Source of the DNA: an uncultured Verrucomicrobiota bacterium
Lineage (GTDB): Bacteria; Verrucomicrobiota; Kiritimatiellia; RFP12; UBA1067
Reading direction: 5' to 3'
DNA: 43,087 bases
Assembly: GCA_947305775.1 (NCBI GenBank)
Contig: CAMZEN010000021.1
Location: forward strand, 1 to 43,087
Positions 1 through 6,299 of this stretch are shown in pieces. The stretch's first letter is position 1, and each line of letters begins with the position of its first letter. Below the pieces are notes generated by a model. That model ran no database searches and was not told the DNA's origin. It worked only from the letters and a program-made list of their open reading frames with translations. The translations under genes were made by a program, and so were the position numbers.

Positions 1-892
1 GAAAATCGCCTCCGCCGCCCGAGGCGAAGACCTGCGCGTAGATGTTGCACCCCGCTGCCAGCATACTGTGCTTGCGCAGCTTTGTCGCTGCCTGCGCGGT
101 GAACGAGGCGAGCGATTCTGAGATTCCGTCGAGCGTTGTCACCGGCTCGCCAAAGGAGCGCGAACACGACACGCTGTCCGGGTCTGCGTCGTAGTCCCTG
201 TCATCATTGCATGGCTGGCCGCGAAGTTCGGTCGCTGTTCGTAGAAGCACTACGCCGCCGACTGATCGGATCACGTCGTCGCTTGCGTCCCGGAGGTCTT
301 TCGCCGTGAATATCTGCTCCGCGCGAAGTTTCAACGAGAGCCTGCGCCCGACGCCCCAGACCTCACCGGCTGGAAGCGCCGCAAGTATCTCCGTCGGATC
401 GTCAGGCAGCATAAACACACCTTCGGGGCGTTTCTTGCCGATGTGGTTGGCGATCTTGGCGAGCGTCTTTGTCGGGGCGAAGCCCACGCCGCACGGGATG
501 CCGACCCAGCGGAGAATCTTTGCGCGGAGGCGCTTGCCGTATTCGATGAGGTCGATGCCGTCGCCCATCGGCGGATAGATGAACGCCTCGTCGATGGAAT
601 ACTGTTCAACGTCCAAAGCCTCCTCGCGGAGGATGGAGATGATGCGGCGCGACATATCGCCGTAGAGTTCGTAATTGGAAGAGCAGAAGTCCAGCTCGCC
701 CGACTTCTCCCTGTGCTTCAGCTGATAGTAGGGAGTTCCCATCTCGATGCCGAGAGCCTTGAACTCGTTTGAACGTGCGACGCAGCATCCGTCGTTGTTG
801 GAGAGGACGGCAACCGGGCGTCCCACGAGGCGGCGGTTGAACACGCGCTCGCAGGACACGAAGAAGTTGTTTCCGTCGACAAGTCCGATCAT
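1..892 (-). CDS. umuC: UmuC-type Y-family DNA polymerase (partial, C-terminus outside window)
   Basis: The minus-strand translation begins MIGLVDGNNFFVSCERVF and continues with RPVAVLSNNDGC, which are the Y-family polymerase N-terminal metal-binding and fingers motifs. SIDEAFIY follows, carrying the second catalytic acidic pair, and then a helix-hairpin-helix-like stretch (GEVWGVGRRLSLKL). These are family features of UmuC, the catalytic subunit of translesion DNA polymerase V, which works with processed UmuD on damaged DNA. About 297 codons are present and the reading frame is still open at base 1, so the little-finger and C-terminal part lies outside the window. The ATG at 892 is only two bases after the umuD stop, so the two genes are translationally coupled. 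No frameshift is seen. Confidence 0.93.
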   Translation of the reverse strand, partial: MIGLVDGNNFFVSCERVFNRRLVGRPVAVLSNNDGCCVARSNEFKALGIEMGTPYYQLKHREKSGELDFCSSNYELYGDMSRRIISILREEALDVEQYSIDEAFIYPPMGDGIDLIEYGKRLRAKILRWVGIPCGVGFAPTKTLAKIANHIGKKRPEGVFMLPDDPTEILAALPAGEVWGVGRRLSLKLRAEQIFTAKDLRDASDDVIRSVGGVVLLRTATELRGQPCNDDRDYDADPDSVSCSRSFGEPVTTLDGISESLASFTAQAATKLRKHSMLAAGCNIYAQVFASGGGGDF

Positions 893-894
893 GG

Positions 895-1281
895 TCAGAA
901 GCGGTGTATGCAGGCCGTCACCTTGCCGAAGTAGTCGAGCTGCTGGCCTTTTCGGATGTGTATGACCGGGAAGTCGGGGTTGGCGGGTTCGAGGCGAACG
1001 CCGTCCTTGTCGCGGCGGTAGGTCTTCACCGTGAAGTCCCCGTCAACGCAGGCGATGATGACGTCTCCGCTGGCGGGGCGGAGCGAGCGGTCGACGACAA
1101 GGAGGTCGCCGTCGTGGATTCCCTCGCCGATCATCGACTCGCCCTGAACCTTGACAAAGAACGTGGCGGCGGGACGCTTCACCAGCAGTTCGTTCAAGTC
1201 GAGCGGCGTTTCCTGATACTGTTCGGCGGGCGAGGGAAACCCCGCCACCACGGACCCGGATACTTTTGCGTTTTTGCTCAT
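895..1281 (-). CDS. umuD: UmuD-like S24/LexA-family self-cleaving protein
   Basis: This is a 128-aa protein. The sequence VVAGFPSPAEQY matches the UmuD self-cleavage region, with the predicted cut between A13 and G14. GESM carries the nucleophilic Ser (S49) and FTVKTY the catalytic Lys (K86) of the S24/LexA peptidase fold. In known UmuD, RecA-stimulated self-cleavage gives UmuD', which joins UmuC in polymerase V. The ATG at 1281 was chosen over upstream in-frame codons because it leaves 14 residues before GFPSPA, comparable to the short arm in known UmuD; the upstream extension looks non-native. A weak GGAAACAG lies upstream. It is followed immediately by umuC. The 67-bp gap to the preceding gene contains TGCA-N10-TGCA, which I cannot confirm as a LexA box. 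Confidence 0.92.
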   Translation of the reverse strand: MSKNAKVSGSVVAGFPSPAEQYQETPLDLNELLVKRPAATFFVKVQGESMIGEGIHDGDLLVVDRSLRPASGDVIIACVDGDFTVKTYRRDKDGVRLEPANPDFPVIHIRKGQQLDYFGKVTACIHRF

Positions 1282-1348
1282 GCCATCTGTTTCCAATTTC
1301 CTGCACAATGTCATTTGCATTTCATTGTTTTGCCACGGTGTACGGCAT

Positions 1349-2812
1349 TCACGGCGATGGCGTGAGGTCGTGCTTTGCCTTGAGGGTGTCGAGCGAGCCG
1401 TCCGATGCCATGCGGTCAAGGACATCGTTGACGAAGGCAAGCAGATCGTCCTGCCCACTCCGCATCAGTACGCCGATTTCGCCGTGAGTGAACGGTTTGT
1501 CGATAAGCGGTGCGGCAAGGCGCGGGTCGTGCCGCACGTACCACGGCGCTTCGACGATCTCCGTGACCATCACGTCGGCACGGTCGTCCGCCACGAGCGC
1601 GGGGATGTCCTCGTTGCGTTCGTGGACGACGAGCCGCGCGTTAGGCAGCTTCGCGCGGGCGAACGCTTCGTTTAGTCCGCCCGGATTGACCATCACCCGG
1701 ACGTCAGGGCGGTCAATGTCTGCGAGCGACCGGAACCGACCGGCGTCGGAGGCGCGGCAGAGGATCGTCTTGCCGTTTGCGAGATACCCCTTGGACATGG
1801 CCATCGATGCCTTCCGCGCGTCCGTGACTGTAATCCCGCCGATGGCAAGGTCGAAGAGGGGCGGATTGGCACGGACGTTTTCGGCGAGGGTCGGCCACGA
1901 TGTCCGCACGAACTCGGCGCGGACGCCCAGCTCCGCAGCGAGCCGTTTTGCGATTTCGATGCCGAATCCTTCCCACCGTCCGGTCGCCGGGTCGTACCAT
2001 GTGAGGGGACGGTAGTCGCCAGTGCTGCCGATGAGCAGGGCACCACGCTCTCTGATCCGTTCGAGAGTCGGACAGGGGAGGTTTTCTTCGTTATCGCTCT
2101 GTGCCGAAACCGCAGGGCGTAGCGTCCCCGCAACCGGGAAGTCGAAATACGTGTCGGGGTAGGGTTCGTCCTTTAGCGTGAAGTGCCACCATTCTTCGTC
2201 AATCGGCTTGAAACCGTGAGTGGTCATGATTTCGCGCAGAAGCATTCGGTTGGCGAACTGACTGTCCGTCACGCCGCGCCAGTCGGGATGAGACTCCTTG
2301 CCGAACCAGTCGAACGTGCCGCCCATGTCGAGTTCCTTGCCAGACTTCATGTCGAAGAGCGTCAAGTCCACCGTGCTGCCACGGCTGTGGCCGGAGCGTT
2401 CCGCGATGTAGCCCTGCGCGAACAGGACGGACTTGTCGAGGTCGGGATAGAAAAACTGCTTCATCCTGGTGTCGGAAGTGTCCTTTGCCCAGCGCATGAA
2501 ATGTGTAACGGCCCGTTGCGGGCGGTAGGCGTCGTAGATTTTCAGCCGGTAGCCGCGACGGACAGCTTCATCACTCGCCTCCTTGAGCGCCGCTGCCGCC
2601 TCCTTCGACAGGATTGCACACGGCTCTTCATACCCGTCGATGCGGTCTCCGATGAAGTTGTAGGTCGAGTAGTACCTTGGCTCAAGGATTGCGTCCGGCA
2701 CGGCTTCAGCAAGCATGACGAAGCCGTCTGGATTCCCGCCTGTGCGAATACTCGCGCAACCGGCGAGAAGAGCTGCGAATGCGAGAGCTATAGTCTTTGC
2801 AAAAATCTTCAT
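1349..2812 (-). CDS. Lipoprotein fusing VanX-type D-Ala-D-Ala dipeptidase to PheC-type cyclohexadienyl dehydratase
   Basis: This is a 487-aa single open frame. Residues 1-19 form a lipoprotein signal ending in the lipobox LLAGC. Residues ~30-230 match M15D (VanX/DdpX) dipeptidases: SGHSRGSTVDL carries the SxHxxGxxxD zinc motif and EEWWHF the catalytic Glu and last zinc His. Residues ~245-487 have the periplasmic-binding fold and closely follow periplasmic cyclohexadienyl dehydratase (GSTGDYRPLTW, TSWPTLAENV, VNPGGLNEAFARAKLPNAR, VTEIVEAPW). The first half would split D-Ala-D-Ala outside the inner membrane; the second would turn prephenate or arogenate into phenylpyruvate or phenylalanine, unless it is only a binding domain. 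I know both families as separate proteins; the fusion is unusual. The convergent umuD side has 67 bp of spacing. Confidence 0.88.
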   Translation of the reverse strand: MKIFAKTIALAFAALLAGCASIRTGGNPDGFVMLAEAVPDAILEPRYYSTYNFIGDRIDGYEEPCAILSKEAAAALKEASDEAVRRGYRLKIYDAYRPQRAVTHFMRWAKDTSDTRMKQFFYPDLDKSVLFAQGYIAERSGHSRGSTVDLTLFDMKSGKELDMGGTFDWFGKESHPDWRGVTDSQFANRMLLREIMTTHGFKPIDEEWWHFTLKDEPYPDTYFDFPVAGTLRPAVSAQSDNEENLPCPTLERIRERGALLIGSTGDYRPLTWYDPATGRWEGFGIEIAKRLAAELGVRAEFVRTSWPTLAENVRANPPLFDLAIGGITVTDARKASMAMSKGYLANGKTILCRASDAGRFRSLADIDRPDVRVMVNPGGLNEAFARAKLPNARLVVHERNEDIPALVADDRADVMVTEIVEAPWYVRHDPRLAAPLIDKPFTHGEIGVLMRSGQDDLLAFVNDVLDRMASDGSLDTLKAKHDLTPSP

Positions 2813-2848
2813 ATTAAATATTATACCAAAACGGCCTGTTTGAACGCC
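2813..2848 (-). promoter_or_regulatory. Extended -10 promoter giving a near-leaderless transcript
   Basis: On the minus strand TGGTATAAT (TATAAT at 2825-2820, preceded by TGn) lies only 7 nt before the ATG of the dipeptidase-dehydratase fusion. Transcription would therefore start at or next to the initiation codon. There is no convincing -35 hexamer 17 bp upstream and no room for a Shine-Dalgarno site. The extended -10 would compensate for the weak -35. Experimental start-site data are lacking. Confidence 0.45.
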
Positions 2849-2954
2849 GTTGCAGCAATCGCTAAAAATGATTTGTCAGAAAATTCAGGAGATCAATCCT
2901 AACTCTGTGTAAGCGCGAGAATGGGCTTGCGCGAAAATAGAAAGGAACCATACC

Positions 2955-3179
2955 ATGAACAAGATCAAACTCATCGTCGCATTTGCGGCAGTTGCAATCG
3001 CTGGGGGAGCCATTGCTACGCCCGGCGGACACATGAGAGGCGATGGCTTCGGCCATCATCACCGCCACCATCACGGTTGGCATTTCGTACCGCCGCCCCC
3101 GCCACCGCCCCCGCCGCCCCCACCTCCACCTCCTCCGCCCCCGCCGCCTCCGCCGCATCATCGTGGGTATCGCTGGTAA
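2955..3179 (+). CDS. Small exported His-rich/polyproline protein
   Basis: This 74-aa protein has a clear signal peptide (MNKIKLIVAFAAVAIAGGAIA, cleavage likely near residue 21). The mature part is about 50 residues: GHMRGDGFGHHHRHHHGWHF, then an uninterrupted run of more than twenty prolines, then HHRGYRW. The start has AAAGGA nine bases upstream, and a rho-independent terminator follows 25 bp after the stop, so it is probably a single-gene unit. The His cluster suggests divalent metal binding, and the polyproline rod could span the cell wall or present the His-rich head; both are inferences. Ribosomes pause on such Pro runs, so expression should depend on EF-P. I do not recognise a family. 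The proline tract (3091-3156) is low-complexity DNA whose length may vary or be misassembled. Confidence 0.72.
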   Translation: MNKIKLIVAFAAVAIAGGAIATPGGHMRGDGFGHHHRHHHGWHFVPPPPPPPPPPPPPPPPPPPPPPHHRGYRW

Positions 3180-3203
3180 TTTGGTTGCGGTCATCAGGGG
3201 ATT

Positions 3204-3240
3204 GCCGTTTGCCATATTTCCGGTAAACGGCGTTTTCTTT
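3204..3240 (+). terminator. Rho-independent terminator
   Basis: A 10-bp stem (3204-3213 with 3222-3231; one G-T wobble) has an 8-nt loop and is followed by GTTTTCTTT. It ends the transcript of the His/Pro-rich small protein and insulates the downstream regulator promoter. Confidence 0.8.
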
Positions 3241-3316
3241 GTTGTGGGGCTGTTGTGCGGTGCTTCTGATGAAGTAGAGTGATAAAGACAATCATTAAAA
3301 ACCTAAAGATTGCCCC

Positions 3317-3345
3317 TTGTTTTGCAGAGGTAGATATGGTATAAT
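3317..3345 (+). promoter_or_regulatory. Sigma70-type promoter for the 3.4-6.2 kb regulator operon
   Basis: TTGTTT at 3317-3322 and TATAAT at 3340-3345 are separated by 17 bp, with a TGn extended -10 (ATGGTATAAT). The leader is about 36 nt to the ATG at 3388. The -10 surroundings resemble those of the second small regulator at 28.2 kb (TGGTATA followed by TAT), which fits control by related autoregulators. Confidence 0.6.
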
Positions 3346-3387
3346 ATTCTGTGTTCGGAAAATAAAAATGTAAGAGGTGACATTGGT

Positions 3388-3621
3388 ATGGTTATTTGCT
3401 ACAAGAAACTCTGGAAACTACTGATTGACAAAGGTCTTAACAAGACCGACCTACAGAGGTTGACGGGGATATCCTCGGCGACCATAACGAAGTTGTCTAA
3501 AAACGAGACAGTTAATACGGGGATTCTTCTCAAAATCTGTACTGCGCTTAAATGCGACACCTCGGACATTATGAGCGTTGTGGACGCCAAAGATTCAATT
3601 GGAGCGAGGACGCGGTTGTGA
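3388..3621 (+). CDS. Small Cro/C1-type (HTH_26-like) transcriptional regulator
   Basis: This 77-aa protein is essentially a single helix-turn-helix domain: YKKLWKLLIDKGLNKTDLQRL, then the recognition region GISSATITKLSKNE, then the dimer-side helices ending CDTSDIMSVVD. It matches the short Cro/C1-type family (Pfam HTH_26). AGAGGTGA lies about 8 nt before the ATG. It is the first gene of a unit with the DUF4062 protein (17-bp gap) and the CARF protein. By analogy with controller proteins it probably autoregulates this unit. A clear paralogue stands at 28257-28481 in front of the restriction-modification cassette, with the same YK(K/R)LWKLLID opening and CD..DIMS.VD ending. Confidence 0.87.
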   Translation: MVICYKKLWKLLIDKGLNKTDLQRLTGISSATITKLSKNETVNTGILLKICTALKCDTSDIMSVVDAKDSIGARTRL

Positions 3622-3637
3622 GGGCAGAGGTGGTTGC

Positions 3638-5104
3638 GTGAAAAGTCGAATCTTCATATCGAGCGTTCAGCGCGAGTTTGCCAAGGAGCGCAAGGCGCTT
3701 GCGGAGTACGTGCGCAAGGATGCGATCCTCGGGCACTTCTTTGAGGTGTTTCTATTTGAGGAAGTCCCTGCGCAGGAACGGAAGGCCGACGGCGTCTATC
3801 TTGCCGAAGTTGACGCCTGCGACATCTACCTCGGCATTTTCGGCCACACATACGGCAATACAGATTCTGCCGGTGTTTCGGCGACAGAGCGGGAGTATCG
3901 GCGCGCGGCGGCAAAGCACAAGTATCGAATCTGCTTCGTTGACAAATCGGCTGGTGAGACAGATCCGCGACAGGCGGCGTTCATCTCCCGCGTCAACGAT
4001 GATGTCGTCCGCAAGGGGTTCGTCGGTTACGATGACCTTCGCACGGCGGTCTATGCCGCGCTTGCCAAGCACCTTGAGGACAAGGGACTCATAAATGTTC
4101 TTCCGTTCGACGCCGCCAAGACCGCCGGAGTGCAACTGAAGCATTTGAATTTCTCTAAGCTGCGCGCCTTCGTTCGCGATGCACGTGAAAAACGCGGGTT
4201 TAAGCTGCCGTTGAACTCAAAGCCGATGGATGTCTTGACGGCGTTGGATCTCGTTGACGACAAAGGTCGGATCGCAAATTCAGCCGCGCTCCTGTTCGGA
4301 AAACGCCCGCAGCACTTCTTCCGTCCGTCCGAGGTCAAATGCGCATGGTTTCTTACGTATAAGGTTGCAAAGCCCATTGCCGATTTCAAGGTGTTTGAGG
4401 GCGATGTGTTCGAGCTGGCGGATCAGGCCCGCGACTTCGTGATGTCGCATCTTTCGCGTAGGATTGGCGAGCATTTTCATGGTGCGGCCGAGACGACCTA
4501 CGATCTGCCCGAGCGCGCGGTGTTTGAGGCCATCGTGAACGCGATCTGCCATCGCGACTACAATTCAAACTCCAGTGTCCAAGTGATGCTCTTCCCCGAC
4601 CGTCTCGAGGTGTCGAGTCCAGGACCGTTGCCGAAGGGAATGACCGTGGCCATGCTCAAGCGGCGGCATCGTTCGATTCCGGTGAATCCTCTTCTTGCCC
4701 AGGGCATGTACCTTCGTGGCTACATTGAGCATGTCGGTTCAGGCACCGGCGACATCATCGAAAAGTGCCGCGAAAGCGGGCTTCCGCCTCCGCAGTGGGA
4801 AAGCGAGGACGACGGGCTCACGATAATCCTGCGCCGCGCGACCATTGCTTCACAGCCGCAAATGTCGCCGCAAACCGACAATGGAACGCAAGATGTCGGT
4901 TTGGATGTCGGTTTGGACGTCGGTTTGGAGCGCACTGTTATAGATGAAATTCGTACTCACCCCAAGATTAGGATGTCTGAAATTGCCGTGAAATTTCAAG
5001 TCACCAAGCGTACTGTCGAGCGAGTTTTCAGCAAGCTGACACAACAAGGGAGAATCGCTCGTGTCGGCGGAAAGCGCTTCGGCCACTGGGAGGTTATAGC
5101 ATGA
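3638..5104 (+). CDS. DUF4062 - RecG-like/HATPase_c_4 - winged-helix protein
   Basis: This 488-aa protein starts at GTG 3638, eight bases after GAGG. Residues 1-~90 are DUF4062 (KSRIFISSVQREFAKERKAL, then DIYLGIFGHTYG and TEREYRRA), a Rossmann-like domain often found at the N-terminus of signalling or conflict proteins. Residues ~160-400 match the divergent ATPase module annotated as RecG-like or HATPase_c_4 (FEAIVNAICHRDY, SSPGPLPKGM, GYIEHVGSGTGDIIEKC). After a DVGL tetrapeptide repeated three times (about residues 423-434), residues ~438-485 form a winged helix (KIRMSEIAVKFQVTKRTVERV). The domain order suggests a sensor or switch protein that binds DNA. The stop overlaps the CARF gene start (ATGA). 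The biochemical role is unknown. Confidence 0.83.
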   Translation: MKSRIFISSVQREFAKERKALAEYVRKDAILGHFFEVFLFEEVPAQERKADGVYLAEVDACDIYLGIFGHTYGNTDSAGVSATEREYRRAAAKHKYRICFVDKSAGETDPRQAAFISRVNDDVVRKGFVGYDDLRTAVYAALAKHLEDKGLINVLPFDAAKTAGVQLKHLNFSKLRAFVRDAREKRGFKLPLNSKPMDVLTALDLVDDKGRIANSAALLFGKRPQHFFRPSEVKCAWFLTYKVAKPIADFKVFEGDVFELADQARDFVMSHLSRRIGEHFHGAAETTYDLPERAVFEAIVNAICHRDYNSNSSVQVMLFPDRLEVSSPGPLPKGMTVAMLKRRHRSIPVNPLLAQGMYLRGYIEHVGSGTGDIIEKCRESGLPPPQWESEDDGLTIILRRATIASQPQMSPQTDNGTQDVGLDVGLDVGLERTVIDEIRTHPKIRMSEIAVKFQVTKRTVERVFSKLTQQGRIARVGGKRFGHWEVIA

Positions 5105-6243
5105 ACAAGAAGCGACAGATTCTTGTCGCCGGAATGGGCACTTCGCCGGCGGTGCTGACGAACGCGGTGTGGGCGCTCGCGCACCAGAAGAAGCCGATTG
5201 TGCCGGATGAGATTGTCGTCTTCATTACGAAGAACGGCAAGACGTTGCTCAAGAAGGCACTGTTCGACGGTGGCGTCTGGGCGGACATGCTCAAGTGCCT
5301 TGCGCGTGAGGGTGTCGATGTCGAAGGGAAGCTGATGTTCGGCGAAACGTCGATTCGGTCTATTCCAGACGTCAAAGGCAACGAGATTGACGACTTGCGC
5401 ACGGGCGAGGACAATCTTCGTGCGGCGGACTTCATGCTCGCGCAACTTCGTCAGTATACGGAAGACAGCGGCGTGGAACTGCATGTCTCGATTGCTGGCG
5501 GACGCAAGACGATGAGCGCATTGCTCTTCTCGTGCATGACGCTTCTCGGACGCGAGGACGACAAGGTGTACCATGTGCTTTTGCCGTCCGAGTTTGAGGG
5601 CGGCACGGAGCCGGTGTTCTATTTTCCGAAGAAGGGGGCGAAATACAAGGCGCGCATTGCCGGAAAGACATACCAAGGCGCGAAGATGCAGGGCGAGCTA
5701 TTCGAGGTTCCGTTCGTGCGCATGCGCGGCTGGTATCAGGACAAGTTCAAGTCGATTCCGCCGAGCTACCGCACACTTATCTCGCGCGTCCAGGAAGTCG
5801 CTCCGCCCGCAATTGCCTATCCCGAAATCGAAATCGACGCCTGGAACGGCTGGGTAAAGGTCGATGGCAAGCTTGTGCCGATGAGCAAGCCGTGTTTCGC
5901 GATGCTCCTTCTTCTTGCCGATGGCTGTCCGGCGAAGGATATACACGGTAAGCTCCTCGCCTTACACAAGCAGCCCGGCGCGGCAAAATGCGACTGGCTC
6001 GCATCCTTCCAAGAGGGCTCGCGTTTCGCCGACGAGAACTGCCCCGAGGACATCTACAAAGTCCAGTCCGAACTTCGCAAGAAGTTGAAAGATGTTGGAT
6101 TCTCTGTTGCGGAATCCCTCGTTCCCCAGCGCGGTGCACCTTTGACGTTCCCTATTGCCCATATTAAGTGGCGGAATGTTTCCACCCTTGCAGACATCTG
6201 CGGATGTCTTTTATCGAGAAGGAGAGACAGATATGTCGTATAA
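5101..6243 (+). CDS. CARF-type Cas_NE0113/TIGR02584 family protein with C-terminal winged helix
   Basis: This is a 380-aa protein. Residues 1-~220 match the Cas_NE0113 family (TIGR02584): ILVAGMGTSPAVLTNAVWAL at the N-terminus and HVSIAGGRKTMSALLFSCM near residue 130, followed by LLGREDDKVYHVLL. This is a CARF-like fold, known from type III CRISPR accessory proteins that bind or cleave cyclic oligoadenylate. Residues ~245-365 look like a winged helix (WVKVDGKLVPMSKPCFAMLL, then VQSELRKKLKDVGFSV) rather than a HEPN nuclease, so I infer a ligand-controlled transcription factor. It overlaps the upstream gene by ATGA. Its last ~50 bp contain the palindrome and -10 box of the next operon's promoter. 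No CRISPR array or cas effector genes are visible. Alternative: a ring nuclease that switches the signal off. Confidence 0.8.
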   Translation: MNKKRQILVAGMGTSPAVLTNAVWALAHQKKPIVPDEIVVFITKNGKTLLKKALFDGGVWADMLKCLAREGVDVEGKLMFGETSIRSIPDVKGNEIDDLRTGEDNLRAADFMLAQLRQYTEDSGVELHVSIAGGRKTMSALLFSCMTLLGREDDKVYHVLLPSEFEGGTEPVFYFPKKGAKYKARIAGKTYQGAKMQGELFEVPFVRMRGWYQDKFKSIPPSYRTLISRVQEVAPPAIAYPEIEIDAWNGWVKVDGKLVPMSKPCFAMLLLLADGCPAKDIHGKLLALHKQPGAAKCDWLASFQEGSRFADENCPEDIYKVQSELRKKLKDVGFSVAESLVPQRGAPLTFPIAHIKWRNVSTLADICGCLLSRRRDRYVV

Positions 6244-6244
6244 T
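6191..6244 (+). promoter_or_regulatory. Operator-promoter of the HEPN/helicase operon
   Basis: A perfect inverted repeat AGACATC-TGCG-GATGTCT (6192-6209) is followed after 29 bp by TATAAT (6239-6244). No consensus -35 is present at the expected place (GAGAAG at 6216-6221), so an activator bound at the repeat could replace it. The same GATGTCT half-site stands exactly 29 bp before the -10 box of the reverse-transcriptase unit at 15128-15169. The site lies inside the 3' end of the CARF-winged-helix gene, the obvious candidate regulator. The leader to the first ATG is about 50 nt, with AAAGGAGGG before the start. Confidence 0.55.
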
Positions 6245-6299
6245 GTCAGCCGTCTAAGGGGAATTAGCTCTTGTAGGACTTTCAAAGGAGGGTTCGGCT

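Noticed and set aside
1300..1330. TGCA-N10-TGCA upstream of umuD as a LexA box
   Set aside because: It does not match any LexA consensus I know with confidence, and no second copy is seen at another SOS gene in the window.
2183..2902. 239-codon plus-strand frame opposite the dipeptidase-dehydratase fusion
   Set aside because: The minus strand carries clear VanX and PheC motifs; this frame has none.
4893..4929. Tandem 12-mers as a possible CRISPR or regulatory array
   Set aside because: The repeats are contiguous with no spacers and encode an in-frame DVGL linker.
5101..6243. A type III CRISPR system around the CARF gene
   Set aside because: No repeat-spacer array and no Cas10, Cas5/7-like or Cas1/2 genes are visible on either side.
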